Virus record (IMG/VR): IMGVR_UViG_3300042090_001989
Coordinates: 1-43,770 of that record
Source of the DNA: a virus
DNA length: 43,770 nucleotides
Strand: one strand, 5' to 3'
A program made the translations under genes and the position numbers. A model generated the notes under the pieces. The model saw nothing but the letters and a program-made list of their open reading frames with translations, was not told where the DNA came from and ran no database searches. Shown here in pieces: positions 14,202 to 21,492 of the stretch (within the stretch, counting starts at the first letter, position 1; every line of letters starts with the position of its first letter).

Positions 14202-14459
14202 ATGGGAATTGCAGAAATCGACGCTTTAACAGCTCAAGCTAAGGCCAACGAGGACGCTGAGGATTCCGCTGCGCTGGTGATCAACGGAATCGCCACGTCC
14301 ATTCAGACCGCCGTCGCCGCTGCTGACAGTTTGTCGGCAACAGACCGGGCGAACCTGGTAGCACTCACGGCAGCATTGAAAACTCACGCCGACGCGCTGG
14401 CAGCAGCCGTAGTTGCCAACACACCAGCAGCTGCGCCCGCAGCTGCGTCAGGGGCATAG
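14202..14459 (+). CDS. Small Ala-rich helical protein
   Basis: 85 residues, AAAAGGAG a few bases before ATG 14202. Mostly Ala-rich helices (IEALTAQ-type start, then VINGIATSIQTAVAAADSL and LVALTAALKTHADALAAAVV) with a Pro/Ala tail. Small proteins of this composition occur in many phage structural regions. No function can be assigned. Confidence 0.55.
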   Translation: MGIAEIDALTAQAKANEDAEDSAALVINGIATSIQTAVAAADSLSATDRANLVALTAALKTHADALAAAVVANTPAAAPAAASGA

Positions 14460-14502
14460 GCTCGGCGAGTCGCTGCTCGTGGCAGCCGCATGGCGCGTAG
14501 TG

Positions 14503-14530
14503 AGCGGTGAGTGCGGCGACACTCACCGCT
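14503..14530. terminator. 11-bp hairpin in a 253-base gap
   Basis: AGCGGTGAGTG (14503-14513) pairs perfectly with CACTCACCGCT (14520-14530) over a 6-base loop. It lies just after the Ala-rich protein and about 180 bases before the next gene. There is no T-run, so it may be a weak terminator, an RNA processing site or a structured leader. Nothing else is recognised in 14460-14712. Confidence 0.4.
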
Positions 14531-14712
14531 ATCTCTTGTGTCTTGTGTCGCTTGACTCTCAGGTGTTCGCAGGAGGGCGCGGACCGATGCGGGCGCTTCG
14601 CGTGAGGGTCCTCCCCGGCCGGTGCCGGGTCCGCGGGTGACGGCGACCGCGTGGGATGCCCTGGCACTGAACTTTTTTGACGGATTTCGTTTTTGTTTTT
14701 CGCGGAGGCGTG

Positions 14713-14943
14713 GTGAACGATCTGGAACTCGACGCACTTAAGGCTCACGTTGCCACTTGCCGCTTCTGTTCGGCCGCGAGCAAGCGGGTCAACGATTTTT
14801 GTCCGCTGGGCCAGCTGCTTTTTTTTGACTACGCGAAAGACCATGCTCCGGTCAGCGCGGAGGAAGTCGAAATCACCAAAGAGCAGTGCGACCGCCTCGT
14901 CGCCGAGATTACTCGCCGGCGGCAGAACTTCGGGAGGAACTGA
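14713..14943 (+). CDS. Small Cys-containing phage protein
   Basis: 76 residues; GGAGG at 14704-14708 sits 4 bases before GTG 14713 and decides that start. Helix LELDALKAHVATCRFC with CRFC and a later FCPLG, then an acidic helix ending RLVAEITRRRQNFG. The Cys pattern suggests a small metal site. No family recognised. It is the first gene of the run leading into the terminase. Confidence 0.5.
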   Translation: MNDLELDALKAHVATCRFCSAASKRVNDFCPLGQLLFFDYAKDHAPVSAEEVEITKEQCDRLVAEITRRRQNFGRN

Positions 14944-14945
14944 AA

Positions 14946-15140
14946 ATGATCGTGCGACTCGAAACCGAAGACGGGCGTCACATCGCGGAAGTCACCATCG
15001 CCGATGGTCGAATGTCCGAAGTTCTTTTGTGGCGAGACCGCGTGTTTTGTTTTGCTGGTGCGATTCTCACCGGCGGAGATCCCGCCGAGTCTCGCTACCG
15101 CGAGGCTTCCTGGACCCGCGTGGCGCTGGTCACCAGGTAA
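14946..15140 (+). CDS. Small beta-rich phage protein
   Basis: 64 residues; GGGAGG precedes ATG 14946. Strands MIVRLETEDGRHIAEVTIAD and SEVLLWRDRVFCFAG suggest a small beta sheet. It lies between the Cys-containing protein and the terminase small subunit with a few bases of spacing. No recognised family. Confidence 0.5.
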   Translation: MIVRLETEDGRHIAEVTIADGRMSEVLLWRDRVFCFAGAILTGGDPAESRYREASWTRVALVTR

Positions 15141-15144
15141 ACCG

Positions 15145-15648
15145 ATGCCAACCGTCGACGTCGGCTCCATCGCGCGCACCATGAATCTCACCGAGACGCG
15201 CGTCCAGCAGCTCGCGAATGAAGGCATGCCGCGCGCCGGCCGCGGTCAGTACGATCCCACCAAATGCATGCGGTGGTATATCCGCTATCTGCAGGCGGCG
15301 CTCGAGAAGAGGGCCGTGCCGACGACCGACGGCAGTTTCGTGAGCGAACGCGAGGAGCGCGTGCGCCTGCTCCGGGCCGACGCGGATCTCCGCGAGATGG
15401 AATTGGCGCGGGAGCGCTCGCAGGTTATCGCGCTCACCGACTACGAACGCACTCTCGCCGACCTCGTGCTCACCACGAAGGCCCGCATCATGGCGATCCC
15501 GCCGCGGCTCGCTCCCGACCTGGTGGGCGAAACTTCCCGCGTCATGATTCAGGCGAAGCTCGAAAAGGCCTGCAAGGAGTCCCTCGCGTATCTCGCGCGG
15601 GTGATCGACGATGGCGGATCCGCAGACACACCCAAGCGCTCTAATTAA
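15145..15648 (+). CDS. Terminase small subunit (Nu1-like)
   Basis: 167 residues from ATG 15145. The N-terminus has a winged-helix start (VGSIARTMNLTETRVQQLANEGMPRAGRGQYD) as in lambda Nu1, followed by a charged coiled helix (REERVRLLRADADLREMELARERSQV) and a C-terminal stretch with TTKARIMAIPPRLAPDLVG. It binds phage DNA to start packaging and recruits the large subunit, whose gene overlaps its end by 38 bases. The TTKARI-IPPRLAP segment is typical of this family. Confidence 0.82.
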   Translation: MPTVDVGSIARTMNLTETRVQQLANEGMPRAGRGQYDPTKCMRWYIRYLQAALEKRAVPTTDGSFVSEREERVRLLRADADLREMELARERSQVIALTDYERTLADLVLTTKARIMAIPPRLAPDLVGETSRVMIQAKLEKACKESLAYLARVIDDGGSADTPKRSN

Positions 15649-17533
15649 CCTCGCCGGCGTCCTCGCGCGCTCCTACGCGATGTACGATCCGCCGCCGGAC
15701 ATCACCGTCTCCGAATGGGCGGCGCGGCACCGCGTGCTCCCGAAAGGCACGACCTCGCGGCCGGGCCCGTTCAAAGCCGAGGTTTTCCAAATCGAAATGA
15801 TGGACGTGATCCTCAACCCGCTCGTCCACGAAGTGGTCATCCAGAAATGCACGCAGGTCGGCTACTCCGACGCCGTGCTGAACAACATCGTCGGCTATTT
15901 CATCGACGCCGACCCGAAGCCGATCATGCTGGTGCAGCCCACCATCGACAACGCCAAGGACTACGGCAAAAAAAGAATCACGCCGATGATCGATTCCTGT
16001 CCGCCGCTCCGCGTCAAAATCAAGCCGCCGACCTCGCGCCGCGCGGGGAACACGCTCGCGCTGAAAGAATTTCCCGGCGGGTTTCTGAAACTGACCGGAG
16101 CGAACTCTGGCGCAGGCCTCCGCAGCGACCCCGTCCCCGTGGTGCTCTTTGATGAGGTCGACGGCTATCCCATCGACGTCGCCGGCGAAGGCGACCCGGT
16201 CTCGATCGGAACACGTCGCACCGACGGCTACTCGGATTTTAAGATTGTGAAAGGCTCGACGCCGGCGAAGCCCAAAGGGATCAGTCCGATCGAGCGCGAC
16301 TTTCTCCGCAGCGATATGCGGCGCTTCCACGTCCCCTGTCCCTACTGCAATGCGATGCAGGTGCTCTGGTGGAGAGATCCGCTCTCGAAAGCGTACCGCC
16401 TCTTTTATTCCGTCGACACCGACGGCCAGGTCGACCCCGACAGCGTGGCGTTCGTTTGCGGCGCCTGCGCGAAGAAAATCCCGGAACGCTACAAACAGCA
16501 AATGCTTAACGCCGGCCGCTGGATTGCCGAGTTCCCGGACCGTCTCACCGTGGGGTTCCACATCAACGCGCTCTACTCGCCGTGGCGAGAAAACTGGCAC
16601 GCGCTCGCGCAGGAGTGGCACGAGGCCAACAAGGAACAGAATCCCGAGAAGCTGAAAGCCTTCATCAATCTCCGGCTCGGCGAAACGTGGGAAGAACAGG
16701 GCGATGCGATCGAAGCCGTCGCGCTGAAAGGCCGGCTCGAGCCGTACGCCGCCGAAGTCCCGGACGGTGTGGGCCTGCTCACCGCCGCCGTCGACGTCCA
16801 GAACGACCGCCTCGAAGTGGTGGTGAAGGGTTGGGGCGAGAAAGAAGAATCGTGGCTCATCGCCTACCAGCAGTGCTTCGGTGATCCCGGCCAGGAGTCC
16901 GTGTGGAACGAGCTCGACTCGTTTCTGCTCTCGACGTGGGAGCACGCGTCCGGTCAGAAAGTGAAACTCGCCTGCACCATGATCGACTCCGGCGGTCTGC
17001 ACACCGATTCGGTCTACCGCTTTGTGCGCGCGCGGCAAGGCCGGAAAATCTTCGCGCTCAAAGGCTCGAGCGAAGCTGGAAAGGAAATCCTCGGCAAGTT
17101 CAGCGTCAACAATCAGTACCGCGTGAAGCTGTGGCTCATCGGTACCGACACCGCGAAAGACCGCATCTTTGCGCGCTTGAAAATTCCCGCTCCCGGTCCC
17201 GGCTATATGCACCTTCCCGATTTTGCCGAGGAAGAGTACCTCGCGCAGCTCACGTCCGAGAAAGCCGTGCGGCGCTACCGCCGCGGCAAAGGCACCATCC
17301 GCGAATACATCAAGACGCGCGCCCGCAACGAAGCGCTGGACCTCGAGGTCTACGCGCTGGCGGCGCTCTACGTCCTCGGCCAGGCCGCGATCCGCAAGCT
17401 CGGCGAACTCGCCGCCGCGCTCCGCGTACCTCCTACGGAGCCTAGTGGCGGTCCACAGGGCGGCGCTGGCGGGTCATCTGGGGGGACGGGACGTGCCGGA
17501 GGCGGGTCTTCGTGGGTCCAGGGATGGCGGTAA
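15611..17533 (+). CDS. Terminase large subunit (GpA family)
   Basis: 640 residues, close to lambda GpA (641). ATPase: a GpA-type Walker A variant around KCTQVGYSD (about 79-87) and Walker B VVLFDEVDG (Asp181/Glu182). A zinc-binding insert with CPYC (243-246) and CGAC (283-286). The nuclease part starts at TAAVDVQND (Asp395) and includes MIDSGGLHTDSVY. The C-terminus is Gly/Ser-rich. It translocates DNA into the prohead and cuts it, so the phage should use cos-type packaging; I did not identify a cos site. The start overlaps the small subunit gene. Confidence 0.93.
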   Translation: MADPQTHPSALINLAGVLARSYAMYDPPPDITVSEWAARHRVLPKGTTSRPGPFKAEVFQIEMMDVILNPLVHEVVIQKCTQVGYSDAVLNNIVGYFIDADPKPIMLVQPTIDNAKDYGKKRITPMIDSCPPLRVKIKPPTSRRAGNTLALKEFPGGFLKLTGANSGAGLRSDPVPVVLFDEVDGYPIDVAGEGDPVSIGTRRTDGYSDFKIVKGSTPAKPKGISPIERDFLRSDMRRFHVPCPYCNAMQVLWWRDPLSKAYRLFYSVDTDGQVDPDSVAFVCGACAKKIPERYKQQMLNAGRWIAEFPDRLTVGFHINALYSPWRENWHALAQEWHEANKEQNPEKLKAFINLRLGETWEEQGDAIEAVALKGRLEPYAAEVPDGVGLLTAAVDVQNDRLEVVVKGWGEKEESWLIAYQQCFGDPGQESVWNELDSFLLSTWEHASGQKVKLACTMIDSGGLHTDSVYRFVRARQGRKIFALKGSSEAGKEILGKFSVNNQYRVKLWLIGTDTAKDRIFARLKIPAPGPGYMHLPDFAEEEYLAQLTSEKAVRRYRRGKGTIREYIKTRARNEALDLEVYALAALYVLGQAAIRKLGELAAALRVPPTEPSGGPQGGAGGSSGGTGRAGGGSSWVQGWR

Positions 17534-17536
17534 TTC

Positions 17537-17920
17537 TTATTTCGCAGAGGCGGCGGCCGTTCGTGTTCTCCGGCGCTTTACCGATTCCGACCGCTTCTTT
17601 CGATTCCCGGTGGTGGCAAGGAGACCGGAGAGTCTGATCGTGCGATTCGGGAGCACCGCGCGCAATTCCAGCGTACCGCCGAGCGCCTCGATGTAGTTCG
17701 AAATGCTGCTGAGCATCAAATTAGGGCGCCGCTCCAGACGCGACACCGCGACCTGCGTGGTTTTCATCTTTTTCGCCAGCTCCGTCTGCCGCACTTGAAG
17801 AGCCTCACGCAGTTCGGCCAGTTCCATCTTGGCCAGGTCCTTCATCGCGAGCTCATGAATACGGCGCTGCTGGTCCTTCGAAAATATTTCATTCTTAAAC
17901 TGTGTCCAGCTTTTTCGCAT
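17537..17920 (-). CDS. higA: HigA-like antitoxin (XRE helix-turn-helix)
   Basis: 127 residues from ATG 17920, overlapping the end of the toxin gene by 26 bases. A helix-turn-helix lies at about 55-85: MELAELREALQVRQTELAKKM, then TTQVAVSRLERR, as in XRE antitoxins of RelE/HigB pairs; then ISNYIEALGGTLELRAVLP, the usual C-terminal beta part. The toxin-first order is typical of higBA. It should bind the toxin and repress the promoter upstream. The basic C-terminus (GNRKKRSESVKRRRTR) is longer than usual. Confidence 0.8.
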   Translation of the reverse strand: MRKSWTQFKNEIFSKDQQRRIHELAMKDLAKMELAELREALQVRQTELAKKMKTTQVAVSRLERRPNLMLSSISNYIEALGGTLELRAVLPNRTIRLSGLLATTGNRKKRSESVKRRRTRTAAASAK

Positions 17921-18272
17921 TTTTCCTCTCCTCCTCGATTTCCTTGAGGTACTGCTCGTAGATTTTCTCGGCCTCCGGGATGGCTGTTTTGTACCACTTG
18001 TTGTCGGATTTCCGGCCTCCGACCAGCAGAATCCCCGTCTGATGCGGGTCAAACACAAAGAGCACCCGGTAAGGCTTTCCCGCGTGCTGAATTCTAAGTT
18101 CCTTCAGGTTCTTGATTTTCGAACCCTTGAGCGTGTCGACATGAGGTCGACCGAGAGAAGGCCCCTTTTCTTCCAGCAGGTCGACTTTCCTACCTATCGT
18201 CTCCTGCTCGGCAAGAGTGAGTCCCTCAACCCAACTTTGGAATTCGTCGGTAACTTCAATGCTCCATGCCAT
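17895..18272 (-). CDS. higB: HigB/RelE-family toxin (Gp49-like)
   Basis: 125 residues: SIEVTDEFQSWVEGLT, a helix pair, then LKELRIQHAGKPYRVLFVFDP, LLVGGRKSDNKWYKTAIPEAEKIYEQYL. This is the phage-derived Gp49-like/HigB pattern of ribosome-dependent mRNA interferases, with the conserved LKELR, YRVLF and Lys/Tyr-rich C-terminus. It is paired with the HTH antitoxin. A good promoter lies directly upstream, 6 bases from the ATG, so the mRNA is probably leaderless. Both genes run against the phage late operon and are likely expressed in the lysogen. Confidence 0.85.
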   Translation of the reverse strand: MAWSIEVTDEFQSWVEGLTLAEQETIGRKVDLLEEKGPSLGRPHVDTLKGSKIKNLKELRIQHAGKPYRVLFVFDPHQTGILLVGGRKSDNKWYKTAIPEAEKIYEQYLKEIEEERKNAKKLDTV

Positions 18273-18278
18273 GCATGT

Positions 18279-18307
18279 AATATACCGTAGACGTTATAAA
18301 CGGTCAA
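18279..18307 (-). promoter_or_regulatory. higBA promoter with overlapping operator
   Basis: On the minus strand TTGACC (18307-18302) and TATATT (18284-18279) are separated by exactly 17 bases, close to the sigma-70 consensus. ACCGT (18284-18288) and ACGGT (18300-18304) on the + strand form an inverted repeat overlapping the spacer, a likely HigA site for autoregulation. Only six bases separate the -10 box from the toxin ATG, so transcription should begin at or next to the start codon. Confidence 0.7.
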
Positions 18308-18442
18308 TGGTACCAAAGGCCTAGCGTCGACGTGGAGACACAAGCCGCCAGCGGGGCAGCAGTCCGACTTCTGGAATCTCGGTACTAAAGTAACATCGCG
18401 CCATCGCACGGGCCTTAGTAAAACTAAGGGTCTGGAGGCTCC

Positions 18443-19132
18443 ATGAAATCATCCGCAGTCATATTCCTGCTACTGGTCACCGCATCAGTGTCGGCAGCTC
18501 AGACTAGCCGTCCCACGGTCTACGTGGAGTCGAAGGATGAATTTGCTAACGATTTTTCGGCCGGTGTCATCCGTAAGAACGTGCCCGTCACCCTCACGGC
18601 GGACCGCCAGCAGGCCGGCTACGTCGCTCGTTTCACGTGGGCCACAAATGAGGGCTCGAAGACGCGTGGGATTATGACAACGCTCGCGACCGGGATCTAT
18701 TTGGACGGGTCGTATGAGCGCGTCTCCATGACCATCGTCGAGCGGAAAACAAAGAATCTCATTTACAGCTACACCTGCCAGAAGGGTGGGCGCCACGTGC
18801 AATCCGTGGCCGAGTGCCTCGCGAAGCACTGGAAGGATGAACTGGGCGGAGGAAAAATCACTATGCGTGAGTTCCAACCGACGGAGCTCGCGGGAATCGA
18901 AGATGGAGCAACCGAGGCGGTGTCCGTTCGAAAAGAGCACGACGCGGTGCCTGTGCAGATAATCGAACATCCCGCCGAAGCAACGCAGGCAGCAGCTCAG
19001 CAGCCCGAGACCGGCAGCTTTCCTCAAAACACCATCGCATCGGACGTTCCCACGGAGTCGGTAGCTGACGCCGCGCGCCGAATGAAGGCGGACAAAGCGG
19101 CTCGCGCAAAGGCGGCGAACCCACAACGCTAG
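18443..19132 (+). CDS. Secreted protein carried as prophage cargo (moron)
   Basis: 229 residues; GGAGG just before ATG 18443, and a small hairpin CCTTAG/CTAAGG (18413-18429) ahead of it. A clear signal peptide (SAVIFLLLVTASVSAAQ) leads a domain with VYVESKDEFANDFSAGVIRK, VPVTLTADRQQAGYVARF and RVSMTIVERKTKNLIYSYTC, then AECLAKHWKDEL. The C-terminal third is Ala/Glu-rich and ends in a charged helix. It resembles host lipid- or envelope-type secreted proteins rather than phage proteins. With the higBA pair it forms a cargo block, and its base composition is visibly less GC-rich than the flanking head genes. Confidence 0.65.
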   Translation: MKSSAVIFLLLVTASVSAAQTSRPTVYVESKDEFANDFSAGVIRKNVPVTLTADRQQAGYVARFTWATNEGSKTRGIMTTLATGIYLDGSYERVSMTIVERKTKNLIYSYTCQKGGRHVQSVAECLAKHWKDELGGGKITMREFQPTELAGIEDGATEAVSVRKEHDAVPVQIIEHPAEATQAAAQQPETGSFPQNTIASDVPTESVADAARRMKADKAARAKAANPQR

Positions 19133-19215
19133 GGTGTACAAAAGCGAACAGAAGCGTAGTGCCGTGGCGTTGCAGAATGCGACGCATCCAAAGTAAAGTC
19201 CACTGTTCCTAATTG

Positions 19216-19247
19216 CGGCTCCCCGGACCTGGCGGCTCGGGGAGCCG
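19216..19247. terminator. Hairpin terminator candidate after the moron
   Basis: CGGCTCCCCG (19216-19225) pairs with CGGGGAGCCG (19238-19247) over a 12-base loop, 84 bases past the secreted protein. The tail is only TTCCT, so termination may be partial. It would insulate the cargo gene from the head operon that restarts at 19325. No gene is seen in 19133-19324. Confidence 0.5.
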
Positions 19248-19324
19248 TTCCTACGGTTGGCTTCCAAGACACTGAGTAAGGCTCATAGTGCTTTTTGTGT
19301 GGCGTCGCACTCAGTCTAAGTGTA

Positions 19325-19936
19325 ATGCCGCCAGTCGTTCCAGACGTGATCCCCGATCACTTTCCGGCGGGGACGACGGTCAAATTCACCCGTTCGCTCG
19401 ACGACTATTTGCCGTCGGATGGATGGGCGTACACCATCTACCTGAACGGTCTCACCCAGAAATTCAACAAAGCCGCCTCTGTCGTCGACAACATCTTCCA
19501 GATTGAGTTCGTTCCCTCCGACACCGCCTCTCTGAACCCCGGTCCTTTCCGCTACGCCGAACGGCTCACGAATTCTGGTACGGGTGAGGTGTACGACCTC
19601 ACGGGCGACGAGCTCGTGGTGAACATCGAGCCCAACGTGGGAAGCGCCGCTGCAGGCGCATTCAACACCTGGGAGGAGCAGACTCTGGTCATCGTCGAAG
19701 CGGCGATCGCCGGCCGGCTCACTTCCGACATCCAGGCGTACCAAATCGCGGGCCGATCCGTCTCGAAGATCCCGATCGCGGAACTCCGCACGATCCGCGG
19801 TGAACTCCGCGCGGCGATCTGGCGCCAGAACAATCCCGGCCGGCTCGGTGTCGCGCACAAGGTTTCGTTTGACCTTGAGAACGAAGGCCAGGACTATCCA
19901 CCGACCTGGACGGACGTCACGGGGCTCGATCGATGA
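19325..19936 (+). CDS. Head-tail connector with GpW-like C-terminus
   Basis: 203 residues if started at ATG 19325. The N-terminal half is a beta domain (FPAGTTVKFTRSLDDY, WAYTIYLNG, FQIEFVPSDT); the C-terminal part shows VEAAIAGRLTSDIQAYQIAGRSVSKIPIAELRTIRGELRAAIWR, the helical pattern of lambda GpW, a short head-completion protein that follows the terminase. In lambda W is only 68 residues, so here it is fused to an extra domain of immunoglobulin-like look. The stop overlaps the portal ATG. Confidence 0.65.
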   Translation: MPPVVPDVIPDHFPAGTTVKFTRSLDDYLPSDGWAYTIYLNGLTQKFNKAASVVDNIFQIEFVPSDTASLNPGPFRYAERLTNSGTGEVYDLTGDELVVNIEPNVGSAAAGAFNTWEEQTLVIVEAAIAGRLTSDIQAYQIAGRSVSKIPIAELRTIRGELRAAIWRQNNPGRLGVAHKVSFDLENEGQDYPPTWTDVTGLDR

Positions 19937-21492
19937 GCTCGTCGAACTGGTTCCGCCGCATCACGAACTTCGTCACCGGAAAACGCGACACTACCGTTTT
20001 TCACGGTGCGATGGGCGGGCGCTTGACGATGGACTGGATAGCTTCGATCCTCTCCGCCGATCAGGAAATCAAAGGCAACATGCGGCTGCTCCGCGCTCGC
20101 GCGCGCGAACTGTCGCGGAACAATCCCGTCGCGAAGTCCTACCTCCGGCTGCTCATCGCCAACGTCCTCGGCGAAAAAGGCATCGGCTACCAGCCGCAGG
20201 TCCGCAACAACGACAAATCTTTGAACGCGGCATTTAATACGAAAATCGAGGACGCGTGGTGCGACTGGGGCAAAAAAGGAAACTGCACCGTCGACGGCAA
20301 ACTCTCGTTTCGCGCGCTCACCCAGCTGGTGCTGAAGAACATCGCGGTCGATGGCGAAGTCTTCGTGCGCAAAGTGAAGGGGTTCAAAAACGCTCACGGC
20401 TTCGCAGTCCAGCTCATCGACGCTGACCAGCTCGACCATCTCTTCTCGCGCGCAGTGTCGAAGTCCGAGAACGAAATCCGCATGGGCATCGAGGTCGACG
20501 CGTGGGGACGGCCGGTTGCCTACCACATCAACGAAAAACATCCCTCCGATCTCGGAGGCTCGCTCGTCCGCACGCGGATCCCTGCGGACCAGATCATCCA
20601 TCTGTACGACCCGGAGCGCGTGAACCAGACTCGCGGAATCAGTTGGTTTCATCCGTGCATGGTCGAGCTCCGCATGCTCGGCGGGTATGTTGAAGCGGAA
20701 CTCGTCGCGGCGCGCACGGGCGCCGCGAAGATGGGTTTTCTGCAGTACAGCGATGCGTCGACGTTCGTCGAGCCTGACCCCGACGCGAAGTACCGTATCG
20801 AGGCGCAGCCGGGCGTGATCGAGACGCTCCCACCAGGAATGGAGTTCCAGCCGTGGAGTCCCGAGCATCCGTCCACCGCCTTTCCCACGTTCATCAAGGC
20901 GATGATCCGGTTTGTTGCCTCATCGCTCGGCGTCTCTTACAACGCGCTGGCTTGTGACCTCGAGGGGGTGAATTACTCCTCGATGCGCTCCGGCCTGCTC
21001 ATCGAGCGCGACCAGTGGAAGATGCTCCAGTCCTTCATGAAGGAAAGTCTTTTGCAGCCGGTCTTCGAGGACTGGATTTCGATGGCGCTGCTCACCGGCG
21101 TTCTCAGTCTCGACTCTCGCGACCCGTCACGATTTTTAGCCGGCAAGTGGGAACCCCGCGGCTGGATGTGGGTGGATCCGCTCAAGGACGTACAAGCCGG
21201 CATTCTCGGCATCGGCGCCGGTCTCACTTCGCGCGACCAGCTCATTTCCGACCAGGGCGGCGACGTCGGCGAAGTGTTCGAGCAGCTCGCGGAGGAACAG
21301 TCGCTCGCGAAGGAGTACAAGCTCGATCTCACGATCTCGGCGAAAGCGCCAGTGGTGGACAAGGGTCCAAAGGACCAGGTCGAGGCGGACGACGAGGAAG
21401 ATGGCACCGACCCGGACTCCGAAGACGAGACGGACACGAAATCCGCGGCTGCAGGGGCACGCCGCCTCATTTCACTCAGGGGGAGCAAATGA
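19933..21492 (+). CDS. Portal protein (lambda GpB family)
   Basis: 519 residues, normal for the lambda family (about 530). The sequence has the family start (ADQEIKGNMRLLRARARELSRNNPVAKSYLRLL), KNIAVDGEVFVRKVKG, DADQLDHLFSR, DQIIHLYDPERVNQTRGISWFHP, and FVASSLGVSYNALACDLEGVNYSSMRSGLL near the middle. The acidic tail (EADDEEDGTDPDSEDETD) is common in portals. It forms the dodecameric DNA gate of the capsid. It overlaps the connector and the capsid fusion gene by ATGA motifs. Confidence 0.92.
   Translation: MSSSNWFRRITNFVTGKRDTTVFHGAMGGRLTMDWIASILSADQEIKGNMRLLRARARELSRNNPVAKSYLRLLIANVLGEKGIGYQPQVRNNDKSLNAAFNTKIEDAWCDWGKKGNCTVDGKLSFRALTQLVLKNIAVDGEVFVRKVKGFKNAHGFAVQLIDADQLDHLFSRAVSKSENEIRMGIEVDAWGRPVAYHINEKHPSDLGGSLVRTRIPADQIIHLYDPERVNQTRGISWFHPCMVELRMLGGYVEAELVAARTGAAKMGFLQYSDASTFVEPDPDAKYRIEAQPGVIETLPPGMEFQPWSPEHPSTAFPTFIKAMIRFVASSLGVSYNALACDLEGVNYSSMRSGLLIERDQWKMLQSFMKESLLQPVFEDWISMALLTGVLSLDSRDPSRFLAGKWEPRGWMWVDPLKDVQAGILGIGAGLTSRDQLISDQGGDVGEVFEQLAEEQSLAKEYKLDLTISAKAPVVDKGPKDQVEADDEEDGTDPDSEDETDTKSAAAGARRLISLRGSK

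Noticed and set aside
13783-14229. Plus-strand frame of 148 codons after the GpZ-like gene
   Set aside because: It covers the minus-strand zinc-ribbon frame, has no ribosome site of note and runs into the next gene in another frame.
14503-14530. Confident rho-independent terminator
   Set aside because: The stem is perfect but there is no T-run, so it was kept only as a hairpin of uncertain role.
15641-17212. Minus-strand open frame of 523 codons
   Set aside because: It lies fully opposite the large terminase, whose motifs are complete; long antisense frames are expected at this GC content.
21015-21488. Upstream extension of the capsid fusion gene
   Set aside because: This part is a shadow of the portal gene; the ATG at 21489 has the ATGA overlap used throughout the operon.
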